A stretch of 64,000 nt of DNA from Homarus americanus (GCF_018991925.1 NW_024756966.1:978501-1042500), one strand, 5' to 3'. Numbered from the stretch's first letter, positions 11,175 to 21,469 are shown. Program-made: numbers and translations. Notes: generated by a model from the sequence alone, not told the origin.

Positions 11175-11500
11175 GGGCTGACGAGCTATAATGTGAGAGG
11201 GGAGAGTGGGGTGAGGAGGGAGGTGAGGGGAGAGGGGAAGTGGGGTGAGGAAGGAGAGATGGGGTGAGAGGGGAGTGGGGTGAGGAGAAGGAGGGTAAGG
11301 CTAAAGGAGGTGAGGGAGAAAGAGGGTGAGGGGTGATGACAGTGAGGGATAATAATAAGTGAGTAAGGGAGAAGGAAGGTGAGGGAGGAGGAGGGAGGGA
11401 GTGAGAGTGAAAATGATGGTGAGGGAGAGTAAGAGTGAGTGAGGGAGGTAGAGGGAGAATGAGAATAAGAGTAAGGGTTAGTGAGGCTGGGAGGGAGAGT
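11175..11500. repeat. G/A-rich tract with GTGAGGGAG units
   Basis: Purine-rich with regular T (GTGAGGGAGAAGGA). No coding signal. Confidence 0.85.
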
Positions 11501-11679
11501 TGAGGGCTAGCATCACCCCTGTTATCATAACTACTTAACTGCTCGTTGGGGTACGCAGCTTGTTCGTCAGCTGGGAGGGTTGTGACGTCACCATTAAATT
11601 CAACAAAGGGAGAGGGGAAGGATGGAAGGGGGTTTTTAATGGGAAAGGGGAAGGGTGGAACTACTGTCCCATCACTGAC

Positions 11680-11900
11680 AACTACCACCACCACCACTAC
11701 TACCCTTCAACTACCACCACCACTACTACCCTTCAACTACCACCACTACTACCCTTCAACTACCACCACCACTACTACCCTTCAACCACCACCACAGCCA
11801 CTACCCTTCAACTCCTTCTATCCCTCCATCAATTAATTACAGACTCTTCACCAGTTACCACCCCTCCTTCAACTACCACCACCCATTCCAAGCTACCACC
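11680..11900. repeat. Minisatellite of CTTCAACTACCACCACC units
   Basis: Repeated ACTACTACCCTTCAACTACC units about 24-27 bases long at 11695-11815, decaying to plain ACC-rich sequence. Confidence 0.88.
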
Positions 11901-12368
11901 ATCCTAATCAACAACCACCCAACCAATAACTACCTTCTCTCACCAACTACCTCCCCACACCACCCTCCCTCACTAACTACCCCCCCTCTCCTCATAACGA
12001 GGTGGGACTAACAAGCTGAGGTATCCAGTCGACGACATGCGATCACACTGGCCTGGTCACTTCTGGTATTGTCTCCCCCCCTTTTCCCCCCTCTCCTCCT
12101 TCCCCTCCTCCCCCGCCTCCTTCCTCCTCCTCCCCCTCTTGCGGTCACTGTCCTTGGGAGGGGTGATGGGAGGGAGGGAGAGTGGGGGGTGGATAAGAGG
12201 GAGAAATGTCCCTCTATATGACCACGCACAGAAGAATCTTCTCTCTCGGTTACATTATCGTTATTCTCTCTCTCTCTCTCTCTCTCTCATTCCTCCATTC
12301 CTGCCTTCTTCCTCTTCTTTATTTCCATCTCTTTTCTTTCATCTCACTCCTTTCACCCTTCTCTTCGA

Positions 12369-12414
12369 TTAGGTTAGGTTAGTTAGGTTAGGTTAGGTTA
12401 GGTTAGGTTAGGTT
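12369..12414 (+). repeat. Interstitial telomere-like (TTAGG)n array
   Basis: Eight to nine TTAGG units with one short GTTAG interruption. TTAGG is the telomere repeat of most arthropods; here it lies inside unique sequence, not at an end. Confidence 0.93.
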
Positions 12415-12549
12415 AAGCTTGACCACTCTGGATAGGTCTTGGTCATAAGGCGTCATTCTTCACTAACCTGAAATTCGTTTAAAATATCTCTTGATTTTTT
12501 TCGACCTTTTTGGCACAATAATCTTTTAAGACACTGTTAAGATGATCCA

Positions 12550-12700
12550 AACTAGTGCTAGGTAGTCTTGCTAGTGTCCCAGATGGTGCTATGTAGTCCT
12601 GGGACCGTCGCAGCTGGGATCTACGTAGTCCCAGGACCGTCGCAGCTGGGCTAGGTAGTCTCAGGACCGTCGCAGCTGGGCTAGGTAGTCTCAGGCCGTC
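12550..12700. repeat. 30-bp minisatellite, about 4 copies
   Basis: Units of CTAGGTAGTCTCAGGACCGT followed by CGCAGCTGGG; the last two are nearly identical and the first two diverged. Confidence 0.88.
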
Positions 12701-12794
12701 CGCGAGATTTGTTTCATTAATACCATTATAAGCGACCGAAGTTGCCAGACGTCACCAGAAAATTGAAGTGGATTTTAATTATCCTATTATTACG

Positions 12795-12945
12795 ACTTTC
12801 TTTCTTCTTCCTCCTTCTTTCTTTCTTTTCTCTTTTTCTTTCTATTCTTCTCGATTTCTTCTTCTTCTTCTTTCTTTCTTCTTCTTCTTCTTCTTCTTCT
12901 TTCTTCTTCTTTTCTTTTCTTTTCCTTTCTTCTTTCCAGTTTTTA
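12795..12945. repeat. (TTC)n / T-C rich tract
   Basis: Interrupted TTC and TTTC repeats, with a clean TTC run at 12880-12900. Confidence 0.93.
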
Positions 12946-13047
12946 TTATTTTTATTTTAATTATAGTTTTGATGGATTAAAAAGACGAGAAACTTTATTA
13001 TTTAGTATTTATTTTTGTTAGATATTATAAATTAGGAATGTTTAGTG

Positions 13048-13250
13048 TGTTGGTTCATGTAGGGTGTATGTAGGGTGTATGCTGGTTCATGTAGGGGTGT
13101 GGCGTTGGTTCATGTAGGGTGTATGCTGGTTCATGTAGGGTGTATGTAGGGTGTATGCTGGTTCATGTAGGGTGTATGTAGGGTGTATGCTGGTTCATGT
13201 AGGGTGTATGCTGGTTCATGTAGGGTGTATGCTGGTTCATGTAGGGTGTC
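13048..13250. repeat. 21/32-bp composite minisatellite
   Basis: The base unit TATGCTGGTTCATGTAGGGT plus G (21 bp) is sometimes extended by an 11-base TATGTAGGGTG insert, giving mixed 21 and 32 bp periods. The last four units are clean 21-mers. Confidence 0.92.
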
Positions 13251-13424
13251 ATCAGAGGCAGGTTGTGAGGAACGTATGCCTCTCGGGTCGACCCAGGAAG
13301 ATGGGACGCCTTGTTTTGTGTTGTGTTTGTGTGTCGACCTCATGATGACCGCGGTGGGGGGGGAGAGGAGGAGGAGGGGAGATGGAGGAGAAGGAGGAAA
13401 GGAAAGGAGAAAAGAGATTAGTGT

Positions 13425-14410
13425 GGTGTGGTGTTAGCTAGGGTGATAGGGTGTAGTGTGGTGCTAAGGGTGATAGGGTGTGTGTGGTGTTAGCTAGGTA
13501 ATAGGGTGGTGTGGTGTTAGCGTAGGGTGTGTGTTGTGGGATAGGGTGTAGTGTGGTGTTAGCTAGGGTGATAGGTGTAGTGTGTGGGGGTGTAGGTGGT
13601 GTTAGGGGTGATAGGTGTAGTGTGGTAGCTAGGGTGATAGGGGTGTAGTGTGTGTTAGCTAGGGTGATAGGGTGTAGTGTGGTGCTAGCTAGGTGATAGT
13701 GTGTGTTAGCTAGGTGATAGGGTGGTGGTGTGGTGATAGGGTGTAGTGTGGTGGTAGTTAGGGTGATAGGGTGTGTGGTGTTAGCTAGGTGATGTGTAGT
13801 GTGGTAGCTAGGGTATGGGTGGTGTGTGTAGGGTAGGGTGTGTGTGGTGTTAGTAAGGGTGTGTGGTGGTGGGTGTGTGGGTAGGGTGAGGGTGTGTGGT
13901 GTTAGCTAGGGTGATAGGGTGTAGTGTGGTGGGTTAGGGTGATAGGGTGTAGTGTGGTGTTAGCTAGGGTGATAGGGGTAGTGTGGTGTTAGCTAGGTGA
14001 TAGGTGTAGTGTGGGTAGATGGTAGTGTGGTGTGATGGTGTGGTGGTAGCTAGGGTATAGGGTGTAGTGTAGATAGGGTGTGGTGGTAGCTAGGTGATAG
14101 TGTGGTGTAGGTGATAGGGTGTAGGTGGCGCTAGATAGGGTGTAGTGTGGTGTTAGCTAGGGTGATAGGGTGTAGTGTGGTGTGGTGCTAGCTAGGGTGA
14201 TAGGGTGTAGTGTGGTGCTAGCTAGGGTGATAGGGTGTAGTGTGGTGCTAGCTAGGGTGATAGGGTGTAGTGTGGTGGTAGCTAGGGTGATAGGGTGTAG
14301 TGTGGTGCTAGATAGGGTGATAGGGTGTAGTGTGGTGCTAGCTAGGGTGATAGGGTGTAGTGTGGCGCTAGATAGGGTGTAGTGTGGTGGTAGCTAGGGT
14401 AATAGGGTGT
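13425..14410. repeat. 1-kb array of a 30-bp minisatellite
   Basis: The unit is GTGATAGGGTGTAGTGTGGT plus GCTAGCTAGG. From about 14160 to 14400 the copies are regular 30-mers with only a few base differences. From 13440 to 14150 copies of the same unit are riddled with 1-4 base deletions. Open frames across the clean part (VVLARVIGCS repeats) come from the 30-base period. Confidence 0.95.
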
Positions 14411-14559
14411 ACCTATCCACTTCCTGCTCTGATTATAAACATTTATGCTCGACCATTAATAGTTACTGCCCTCTTATGTACGCGCAGACGCATGTGCGTA
14501 TGTAAATTAACAACTCCCATACATACATATGCACACATACATATACACACACATGGCGT

Positions 14560-14740
14560 GCACTCAAATCTATCCACCCTGATCACACTATGCACTCAAA
14601 CCCAACTACCTCGACCATACCGTGCACTCAAACCCACCCCACCCACACTATGCACTCAAACCCACCAACCTACTCTCACCCACCCAACCTACCTTCACCC
14701 ACGCCCACCCTCACCCACCCTCACCCATAAATACCTACGC
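14560..14740. repeat. Degenerate CACTCAAACCCAC repeat
   Basis: TGCACTCAAACCCA recurs with about 33-48 base spacing, decaying into CCCACCCTCA. Confidence 0.8.
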
Positions 14741-15014
14741 ATAATTCAAATCCAAACCTCAAACACCAAGGGATGAATGCCGACCCCAGAGAGAGTAGTA
14801 GGAGAGAGAGGGAGAGGTGAGAGGGAGAGAGGGGGAGGGGGGGAGGTAGTGTGGGCGTGGGAACTGACCGATCACTAATGTGCAAATCGCCGCTTTGGTC
14901 TCAGAGCCACAATGCACACACACACACACACACACTCACACACACATCAATCACACAAACTCACCCTTACGTTCTCTTACCATTCGTGTGGTTTTAGGTT
15001 ACTCGTTTGTTCAG

Positions 15015-15082
15015 CTGGGGTGAGGTTGGTTGGGTGAGGTGGGTTGGGTGGGGTGGGTGAGGTGGGGTGGGTGGGGTGGAAC
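15015..15082 (+). repeat. G-rich (GGTTGGGTGA)n stretch with G-quadruplex potential
   Basis: More than ten GGG or GGGG runs separated by one to three bases on the plus strand within about 65 bases. Confidence 0.75.
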
Positions 15083-15178
15083 TGAGAGTGTTATTGTCAA
15101 TGTTTGAAATGTGACCACCGCGAAATGGCTGAACTGGTTATTTTATATTTCTGGCTCCCTAACGCCTACTGTATTGTT

Positions 15179-15180
<2 letters not shown>

Positions 15181-15220
<40 letters not shown>
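15181..15220. repeat. (GT)n microsatellite
   Basis: Perfect GT run of 40 bases. Confidence 0.97.
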
Positions 15221-15221
<1 letters not shown>

Positions 15222-15789
15222 ATAAAATCTTAACTCATTTCTTCATATCCCACCTACATCTTATTTCATCTTATGTTCTTATTCTTTCCTTCCCTCCCCC
15301 TCCCCATTCCCTTCCATTCCCTTTCCACCATTCCATTCCCTTCCCTCCATTCCCTTTCTCCCATTCCATTCCCTTCACTTCCCCCATCACCCTTCCCATC
15401 TTCACCTCACACCCCTTCCTTTCCTTAATTCAACACAACTACACTACAGGTACAAAATACAACTACAGATACAGACCTTTTAATTTACACTACAAAACAC
15501 TACAAGAGTATTAATGTAGAGGTAATTACACCATCTTGTACATAAGTGACCCCTTAAAAAAAATTCCAATAATGTATTCCTAATTTTTTCATATACCTGG
15601 AATACGTAATGGGAATCAACTTGGAATCGGTAATAGTGGTAATAGTTTATGTAGTTTTTCAATAATTGGAATCCATGTTAGGAATGGTCTAGGAATTAGG
15701 TGCCCGTCTTGGTGTAATGTGTTGGGTAGTGACGTCATCAACCCCTCGAGGTGAAGTACGGTAGATTAAATTTAAAAGAGATTCATTAC

Positions 15790-16025
15790 AGTGACTCACC
15801 ACTCATCCCACTCACCCCCCTCACCACTCACCCCCCTCACCACTCACCCCCCTCATCCTCCTCACCCCCCTCATCCACCCCCCCCCTCACCCTCACACTC
15901 ACACCCTCCACTCCCACCCCTCACCCCACCCACCTCATCACCCCCCCCCTCATCACTCACCTCACCACCTCCCTCACCACTCATCTCCCTCACCACCCAC
16001 CCCACTCACCACTCACCCCACAACA
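15790..16025. repeat. (CACTCACCCCC)n low-complexity tract
   Basis: C/A/T-only sequence with imperfect CCCCTCACCACTCA units. Confidence 0.92.
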
Positions 16026-16115
16026 CCCAAAATTTTCCTGCCAGTTAAGTGTGTAAGAACCTGTCTAATTGACTCATATATGCTCCAGTTAACAGTCAAA
16101 GTGGCGTCGAGTTTC

Positions 16116-16150
<35 letters not shown>

Positions 16151-16152
16151 TA
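16116..16152. repeat. (ATTT)n microsatellite
   Basis: Nine TTTA units. Confidence 0.96.
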
Positions 16153-16324
16153 GTATTAATGAGTTACTTGTTTTTATGCCTTTTGTTTACATCTTCTCTT
16201 GGTTAATATTAATTTAGCTTATTATTAATAGTATGTGTTGTTTGCTATTGAATTTCTTTGGTAATAATAACTATAATTCACTATAAGACTTTGATCAATT
16301 TATTATAATGGTGTATAGTGATGA

Positions 16325-16445
16325 TGGTGTGGTGGGCGAGTGTGATACAGTGCTCTCGGGTCTTGTTCTACGTGTCGTTGGTTTGATCACGAGGTGTACC
16401 CAGTCCATCCAGGTGTAAAGGTGTACCTGAGTTTACAGTTGAGGT
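16325..16445 (+). mobile_element. Decayed tRNA-derived SINE
   Basis: A box A-like TGGGCGAGTGT at 16333-16343 and a box B-like GGTTTGATCAC at 16380-16390 are 37 bases apart, as in tRNA genes. The segment between ends in a CTTGTTCTACG-type anticodon-arm region. The body that follows (CCAGTCCATCCAGGTGTAAA, then GGTGTACCTGAGTTT) resembles the conserved CCAGT...GTAAAtGGGTACCTG segment that follows the tRNA head in several invertebrate SINEs. Both boxes carry substitutions, so it is probably dead. No clean target-site duplication was found. Confidence 0.5.
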
Positions 16446-16534
16446 AGAGAAGGTGAGCTAGTGCAGTGCCAGCTATTATAGTGAAGGTTTTGTATATAGT
16501 GTGAGGCATCTATTGGCCGCCATGCCACTTTGTC

Positions 16535-16647
16535 ATGGTCATAATGATAATGAAGAGAATAATAGTCATAATAATGATGAAATAATAGTAATAACGGTAA
16601 TGATAATACTTGTAATAATAATGATATCTAAGTGAAGAATGACGGTA

Positions 16648-16679
<32 letters not shown>

Positions 16680-16690
16680 AATACTAATGA
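16535..16690. repeat. (ATA/GAT)n-rich segment
   Basis: ATAATGATAATAG-type sequence ending in a clean (GAT)n run at about 16649-16679. Confidence 0.85.
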
Positions 16691-16919
16691 TGTCTGTAAG
16701 AATGAAATAACTGGAAAGGTGTAACCAGGTGAAGGTACTACAGCCTCACACAGGTGTATATAATCAAACCACCAGGTGTATCATAGTCCCATAACATGAA
16801 TACAATCTAGGTAAACTTGTATTCCTTAAAGATAAAAAAAAACGACCTCGAGTGTACAATGTGAAGCTGTTAGTGACCCTTAGTTTAGCGAGACTGTCCT
16901 TGTGTGTATACTGTGGTGG

Positions 16920-16982
16920 TGTTAAGGGAGAGGGAGGGAGGGAGAGGGAGGGAGAGGGAGAAGGGGGGGAGAGGGAGATGCT
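16920..16982. repeat. (GGGAGA)n purine tract
   Basis: GGGAGAGGGA repeats, purine only. Confidence 0.92.
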
Positions 16983-17183
16983 CTCAAACACCCGAGAAGG
17001 TCAAATTAAACAAACATTGGGACTTCAGACTGAGAAATTCAGGTCGGTTTCAGTCCATACGTCACGAGATAATGACCTTAATCCTGTTGAATTCAGAAAA
17101 TGAGGAGGGCCCGCATGGTGCCTGGTGGAGGAGAGGGGGGGGTGGGGGTGTGGTGGTGGGGGGGGGTTGAAACCGAGGTTGTG

Positions 17184-17335
17184 ATTGGACGAGCGGTCTG
17201 TCCCACCCTGGTTATGACTGGTAGGGGGGGGGAGGAGGTGCCATTGGTCATATCTGATTGGCGGAGTGAGGCATGTGACACTGGCAGTCCTTATATGTTT
17301 GATGGATTCTTATTTATAAAGTCAGTGTCCAATGA
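17184..17335 (+). promoter_or_regulatory. CCAAT-box cluster with TATA/Inr-like words
   Basis: Inverted CCAAT boxes (ATTGG) occur at 17184, 17243 and 17257 and a direct CCAAT at 17329. TATATG at 17292 lies 30 bases before a TCAGTG at 17322 that fits the arthropod initiator TCAGT. No downstream first exon is recognisable, so this is a weak promoter candidate. Confidence 0.25.
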
Positions 17336-17439
17336 ATCATAGGGATTAAGGCAGAGCTGTGTTAATGTCGGGTCGTGCAATGGAGCGAGGAATGTTAACC
17401 TCTTCCTATCGTCCTAGCCCCCTACTTCTTTTCCCTACC

Positions 17440-18005
17440 CTTCCCCCCCTTGGTCCACCCCTACTTCTCCCTCTTCCCCTTTGGTCCACCCTTTATTTCT
17501 CCTCCCTCCTCCTCCCTGCTGTCCTTCTCCTCCTCCCTGCTGTCCTCCTCCTCCACCCTCCTCCCCTGCTGTCCTCCTCCTCCTCCCTGTGTCCACCCCT
17601 CTCCTCCTGCTGTCCTCCTCCCTCCTCCCCTGTCCCACCCTCTCCCTCCCCCTCCTCTCCTGCTGTCCTCCTCCTCCTCCCTGTTGCACACCCTCTCCTC
17701 CTCCCTTCTGTCCTCCTCCCTGCTGTCCCTCCTCCTCCTCCCCTGTCTCCTCCTCCCCTGCTGTCACCGCCTCCTCCCCCTGTTGTCCACCCTCTCCTCC
17801 TCCCTGCTGCCTCCTCCTCCTCCCCTGCTGTCCTCCTCCTCCTCCCTGCTGTCCTCCCCTCCCCTGCTGTCCTCCTCCTCCTCCTGTTGTCCACCCCTCC
17901 TCCTCCCCTGCTGTCCTCCTCCTCCCTGTTGTCCACCCTCTCCTCCTCCCTGCTGTCCTCCTCCTCCCTGCTGTCCTCCTCCTCCTCCTCCCTGCTTCGC
18001 CTCCC
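17440..18005. repeat. Polypyrimidine minisatellite (CTGCTGTCCTCCTCCTCCTC)
   Basis: About 570 bases of units near 18-24 bp, each CTGCTGTC or CTGTTGTCCACC plus a variable number of CTC. The strand is almost purine-free except one or two G per unit. Open frames on both strands are by-products. Confidence 0.95.
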
Positions 18006-18139
18006 TGCCACACTCCTAATATTAAGCTTATAAAATTGACTGTATTTACTAATTGATATTGAAGGTAACTCGTCAGGTGTGTTGGTCAGGTACTGTGCCT
18101 CTAGCTTACTAAGTGATTGTGATATTGTTGAGAGATAAC

Positions 18140-18142
<3 letters not shown>

Positions 18143-18173
<31 letters not shown>
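18143..18173. repeat. (CA)n microsatellite
   Basis: CA run of 31 bases. Confidence 0.96.
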
Positions 18174-18175
<2 letters not shown>

Positions 18176-18322
18176 ATTACTTAGCATGATAAATTATATA
18201 CGTCAGGTTGGTATTACTGGGGCAATATTTTAAGTGGAAAATATTGGCATTCTTCAGTGACAAAAATATTCCATTTAACTTATTAATAAACTTCAGTCTA
18301 ACGTCATTTTAACATTCATAAT

Positions 18323-18348
18323 TGTGTGTGTGTGTGTGTGTGTGTGTG
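18323..18348. repeat. (GT)n microsatellite
   Basis: GT run of 26 bases. Confidence 0.96.
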
Positions 18349-18708
18349 CATACCAACATGCCTGCAAATATACATAAAATTATATTGAAATGTGTACACA
18401 AATTTGAGTTATATTTTACTTCCCTCCTCCTCCTCCTCCCCTCTCCTCCTCCTCCTCCCCTCCCTCCCCTACACGTTTTCTCTCACGCCAGGGTAGCAGA
18501 AGAGGACCCGACTTCCCAAACATTCTTGACTCACTTCCTAAGATATAAACAACACCCTCAGGTCCCCCATAGAGTCTCGGGTGTAATATTGACGCCATAT
18601 TGTCCGCCATATCTCTACCTTTGCTTCAGGGAGCCAATGAGACGCGTCCTTACAACACCGATGTGGAACTATTTTGTATCATGTGAATTACCCCCACCCC
18701 GCTTACCT

Positions 18709-18772
18709 CACCTGGCGATTAAATATCCTAACGTTACCTGGGGGATTAGATTAGGTTAAGTTTGGTTAGGTT
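18709..18772. mobile_element. Partial copy of TTAGG-linked palindromic element
   Basis: Starts CACCTGGCGATTAAATATCC, continues TAACGTTACCTGGGGGATTA and ends in GATTAGGTTAAG. It aligns along its length with 26071-26122 (CACCTTCAGATTAAACACCC, TAACACTACCTGGTGGGGTT, AAGTTAGGTT), but the closing inverted repeat is missing. Confidence 0.5.
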
Positions 18773-19069
18773 TGTTTAAGTTAGAACTCTATACAACGGA
18801 TAATTAACTCAACCTATAGAACGGGTGGTTAAATTATCCGGAAACGGCGGGTAGTTCACGAATCCGGACTTTAGAAAACGTGGTAGTTGATTTATCCAAA
18901 CAATTATATAAAAACGGGTGGGTGACTTATCCGGCTGCCAATCCGGACTTAACCGCTGGTCCCTCTAAACCGACTGGGCTGTGTACAGGTCATCCCGGGG
19001 TCACGGTAACAAAGAGAAGGAGAAACGGGCGAGGAATTAAACGGAAGGGAGAGGGTGTATGGGAGGGGA

Positions 19070-19335
19070 GGGTATAGGAAGGGGGGTGGGTGTATAGGGA
19101 TGGGGTGGGTGTATGGGGGGGAGAAAGGGAGGGAGAGAGAGAGGGTGTGAAATTGGGTTAAGAGAGAGGCAGGTAAGAGGTAGGGAGAGAAAGGGGGAGA
19201 GGGTGAGGGAAAGGGAGTAGGACTTAAGGTAATGTAGGAGGTGTAGGGTAACGGAGGAGGAGGAGGAGGAGCAGAAAGAGGAAGAGGAGGAGGGGAAGAA
19301 AGAGGAAGAGGAGGAGGAGGGGAAGAAACGAAGAA
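19070..19335. repeat. Polypurine GGGA/GGA tract
   Basis: GGGTGTATGGG and GGGAGAGA units passing into (GAG)n at 19255-19325. Confidence 0.92.
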
Positions 19336-19437
19336 GTAGTAGTTCTCTACAGGTTTACTTCCTGAAGACGTAAGAGGAAGAAGTGAGAATAAACAAGAAA
19401 TAGAAAAAATGTACGAATAAACAGAGTAACACAAGAA

Positions 19438-19529
19438 GGGTTAGATTAGGTTAGATTAGGCAACGTTAGATTAGGTTAGGTTAGGTTAGCATTAGTAGGG
19501 AATAAGCTGGGGTGCCTAATCTTCAGGTG
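19438..19529 (+). mobile_element. TTAGG block plus conserved element terminus
   Basis: Degenerate TTAGATTAGG and TTAGGTTAGG units (19440-19490) are followed by the terminal motif GGTGCCTAATCTTCAGGTG, preceded by TAAGCTGG, at 19503-19529. A 26-base part of this terminus recurs exactly in reverse at 20956-20981. Confidence 0.6.
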
Positions 19530-19679
19530 CCCGCATTAATATAACATTTTCCTGGTACAAGCTCACAATTAACACAATATGGGTCTACCCGGTTCCTTTA
19601 TGTCAGTGTCTCAAGCGATGATTAATGCGCCTGATATATATACGGTAAGTATTGTAGGTGGGTCTTTCTTGTCCAGACC

Positions 19680-19835
19680 GCCCAGCCCTCCTAGCCAAGC
19701 CCTCCCAGCCCTCCTAGCCAAGCCCACCCCACCCAGCTCTCCAAGCCCAGAGAGCCTTCCCCAGCCCTCCCTCTCGCCCGTTCCAGCCCATCCCAGCCCG
19801 GCCTTTCTCCCAGGTCCGTCTATTCCCCGGCCTTT
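19680..19835. repeat. CCCAGCCCTCC-rich segment
   Basis: Imperfect AGCCCTCCCAGCCCTCCTAG repeats, C-rich, with no credible frame. Confidence 0.75.
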
Positions 19836-20049
19836 ATAAGTCCCAAATCAAGGTGGGATCTTATGTTTGTTAAGAGGGAGGTTTGGTAGGGCCAGAAGTC
19901 ATTCGTTATCCCCGGCCATCAGATAGACAAAAGGGATTTTATGGGATTTTCCGAAGTTTTCTGTGAGCATCGATTCGTTTTTTTGGGGGTGAGATTCAGT
20001 GAGGATAACATTTTTGATCAATGTTTTTGCAAATTTTTCCTCTTCCTCC

Positions 20050-20175
20050 TCACTAACTCAAATCATTCCCCCCCCCTCCCTCCCTCCTCCTCACCCCTAC
20101 CTTCATCTCCACCCTCACCTTCACCCCTCAACCCTATACCCCCCACATCTCTCCCCCCCACCTCCCCCTCATATA
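20050..20175. repeat. Polypyrimidine/C-rich tract
   Basis: CCCTCC and TTCACC units, no G on the plus strand. Confidence 0.85.
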
Positions 20176-20593
20176 AAAATGGTTTATAGTAAGGGAGAAA
20201 CGTTGGTGTGTAGGAGAGTGATGGTGAGTTTGTATTCGTTGGAGACAAACTTTTGGTGGGAATAATAGAAACGAACGTAAGAATATGACACACAGACAGG
20301 GGAGAGAGGTGGGGGGGGGGTGAGGGAGGGAAGGGGGGGGTACCACTAGACCCGGGCGAGGCAACTCCGTCTTATCCGGCCGTATCTTTAATTGCCGTTA
20401 AGTCATAAACGATCGACTCCCCGATTACTACTTTTCGACCTTGTGTCCTGGTGTCATAAGGGAGATAGTCGCCCCTGTAGGTGAGATGGGCTTCCTGGGG
20501 GTTTTATTTTTGTCCCTCTTTTGTTACATCCAATGGCAAATGTGAGCCAAGCCGCACCTCGTAATAATGAATGTACGGTTGTTTATGTTAGCA

Positions 20594-20596
<3 letters not shown>

Positions 20597-20658
<62 letters not shown>
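20597..20658. repeat. Compound (GT)n(GA)n microsatellite
   Basis: GT run directly joined to a GA run. Confidence 0.97.
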
Positions 20659-20662
<4 letters not shown>

Positions 20663-20712
20663 TGTAAAGAACGAATCTGGCACCTCGAGACTCGTAAAGC
20701 ACCGTGATTCGT

Positions 20713-20777
20713 TAAGGTAACATTGTGACGTCACTATCTTCCTGTCATCTGAATGGCTAAGGTAACATATGACGTCA
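20713..20777. promoter_or_regulatory. Duplicated segment carrying two full CRE palindromes
   Basis: TAAGGTAACAT followed within a few bases by TGACGTCA occurs twice (CREs at 20726-20733 and 20770-20777), 44 bases apart. TGACGTCA is the CREB/ATF consensus. The shared flank shows a local duplication. Confidence 0.4.
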
Positions 20778-20955
20778 TAATACATGTTTTGGAAGACTCC
20801 TTTGCTCCGGTTGTTGACGTAATTTAATGTATCCACCGAAAGAAATAATTATTGACTTGATGTAAATTTGTCTAGGCCTTTGGAGAATATTTTGGTGTTG
20901 GTTAGGGATTAATTACCTCCTATACCTGTTTATGTTTTGAGATTTTAATTAGATT

Positions 20956-20981
20956 ACCTGAAGATTAGGCACCCCAGCTTA
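20956..20981 (-). mobile_element. Isolated terminus of the TTAGG-linked element
   Basis: CACCTG-type end reading ACCTGAAGATTAGGCACCCC then AGCTTA. It is the exact reverse complement of 26 bases at 19503-19528. Confidence 0.6.
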
Positions 20982-21120
20982 ATTCACCTGATGTATTAGT
21001 TGTCCTTCCGTCCCTCCTTCCGTCCGTATGTATGTCTGTATGACCTGCCGAAGAAAATATTGCATGTATACCTTGACCCTAAAGAGAGGATTTTCACTAT
21101 TGAATTTAAGGTTCCCCGAG

Positions 21121-21139
21121 AGGTCAAAGGTCAAGGTCA
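21121..21139 (+). promoter_or_regulatory. Triple AGGTCA nuclear-receptor half-site array
   Basis: AGGTCA at 21121, 21128 and 21134 in one orientation gives a perfect DR1 followed by a DR0. DR1 is the classical site for HNF4 and RXR/USP-type receptors. It lies in a unique-looking segment (21000-21180) that may itself belong to a dispersed repeat. Confidence 0.35.
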
Positions 21140-21444
21140 TTACTGCATTACCATGAGTCGTCGTCTTCAAATTTCCCAGCTATTGTTATTCTCCCTCTCA
21201 CCCCCTCTCACCCCTCACCCTCACACCTCCCCTCCCTCACTCTCCCCCCCCCCCATTGGCGAAATTGTAGAAAGGTGGGGGTGAAGGGGGGTATAATTAT
21301 GGTGCTGTCCATCTGTGTGTGTGTGTGTCTGTCTGTCTGTAGGGTAATGTTTTTCGCAGACAATAAGGAAAGTTTCCATTGGCTGTGTTGTAACTTGAGT
21401 TGTATTCATGTGGTTTGTTGTTTTTGTTCTTGTTATTGTTGTGT

Positions 21445-21469
21445 GTCTGTCTGTCTGTCTGTCTGTCTA

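Noticed and set aside
14182..14382. Protein-like repeat VVLARVIGCS
   Set aside because: The 30-base minisatellite period is a multiple of three; the same array loses frame at once upstream.
17359..18173. Five overlapping frames of 190-226 codons
   Set aside because: They follow from a stop-free polypyrimidine minisatellite; Ser/Pro/Leu or Gly/Arg/Gln repeats only.
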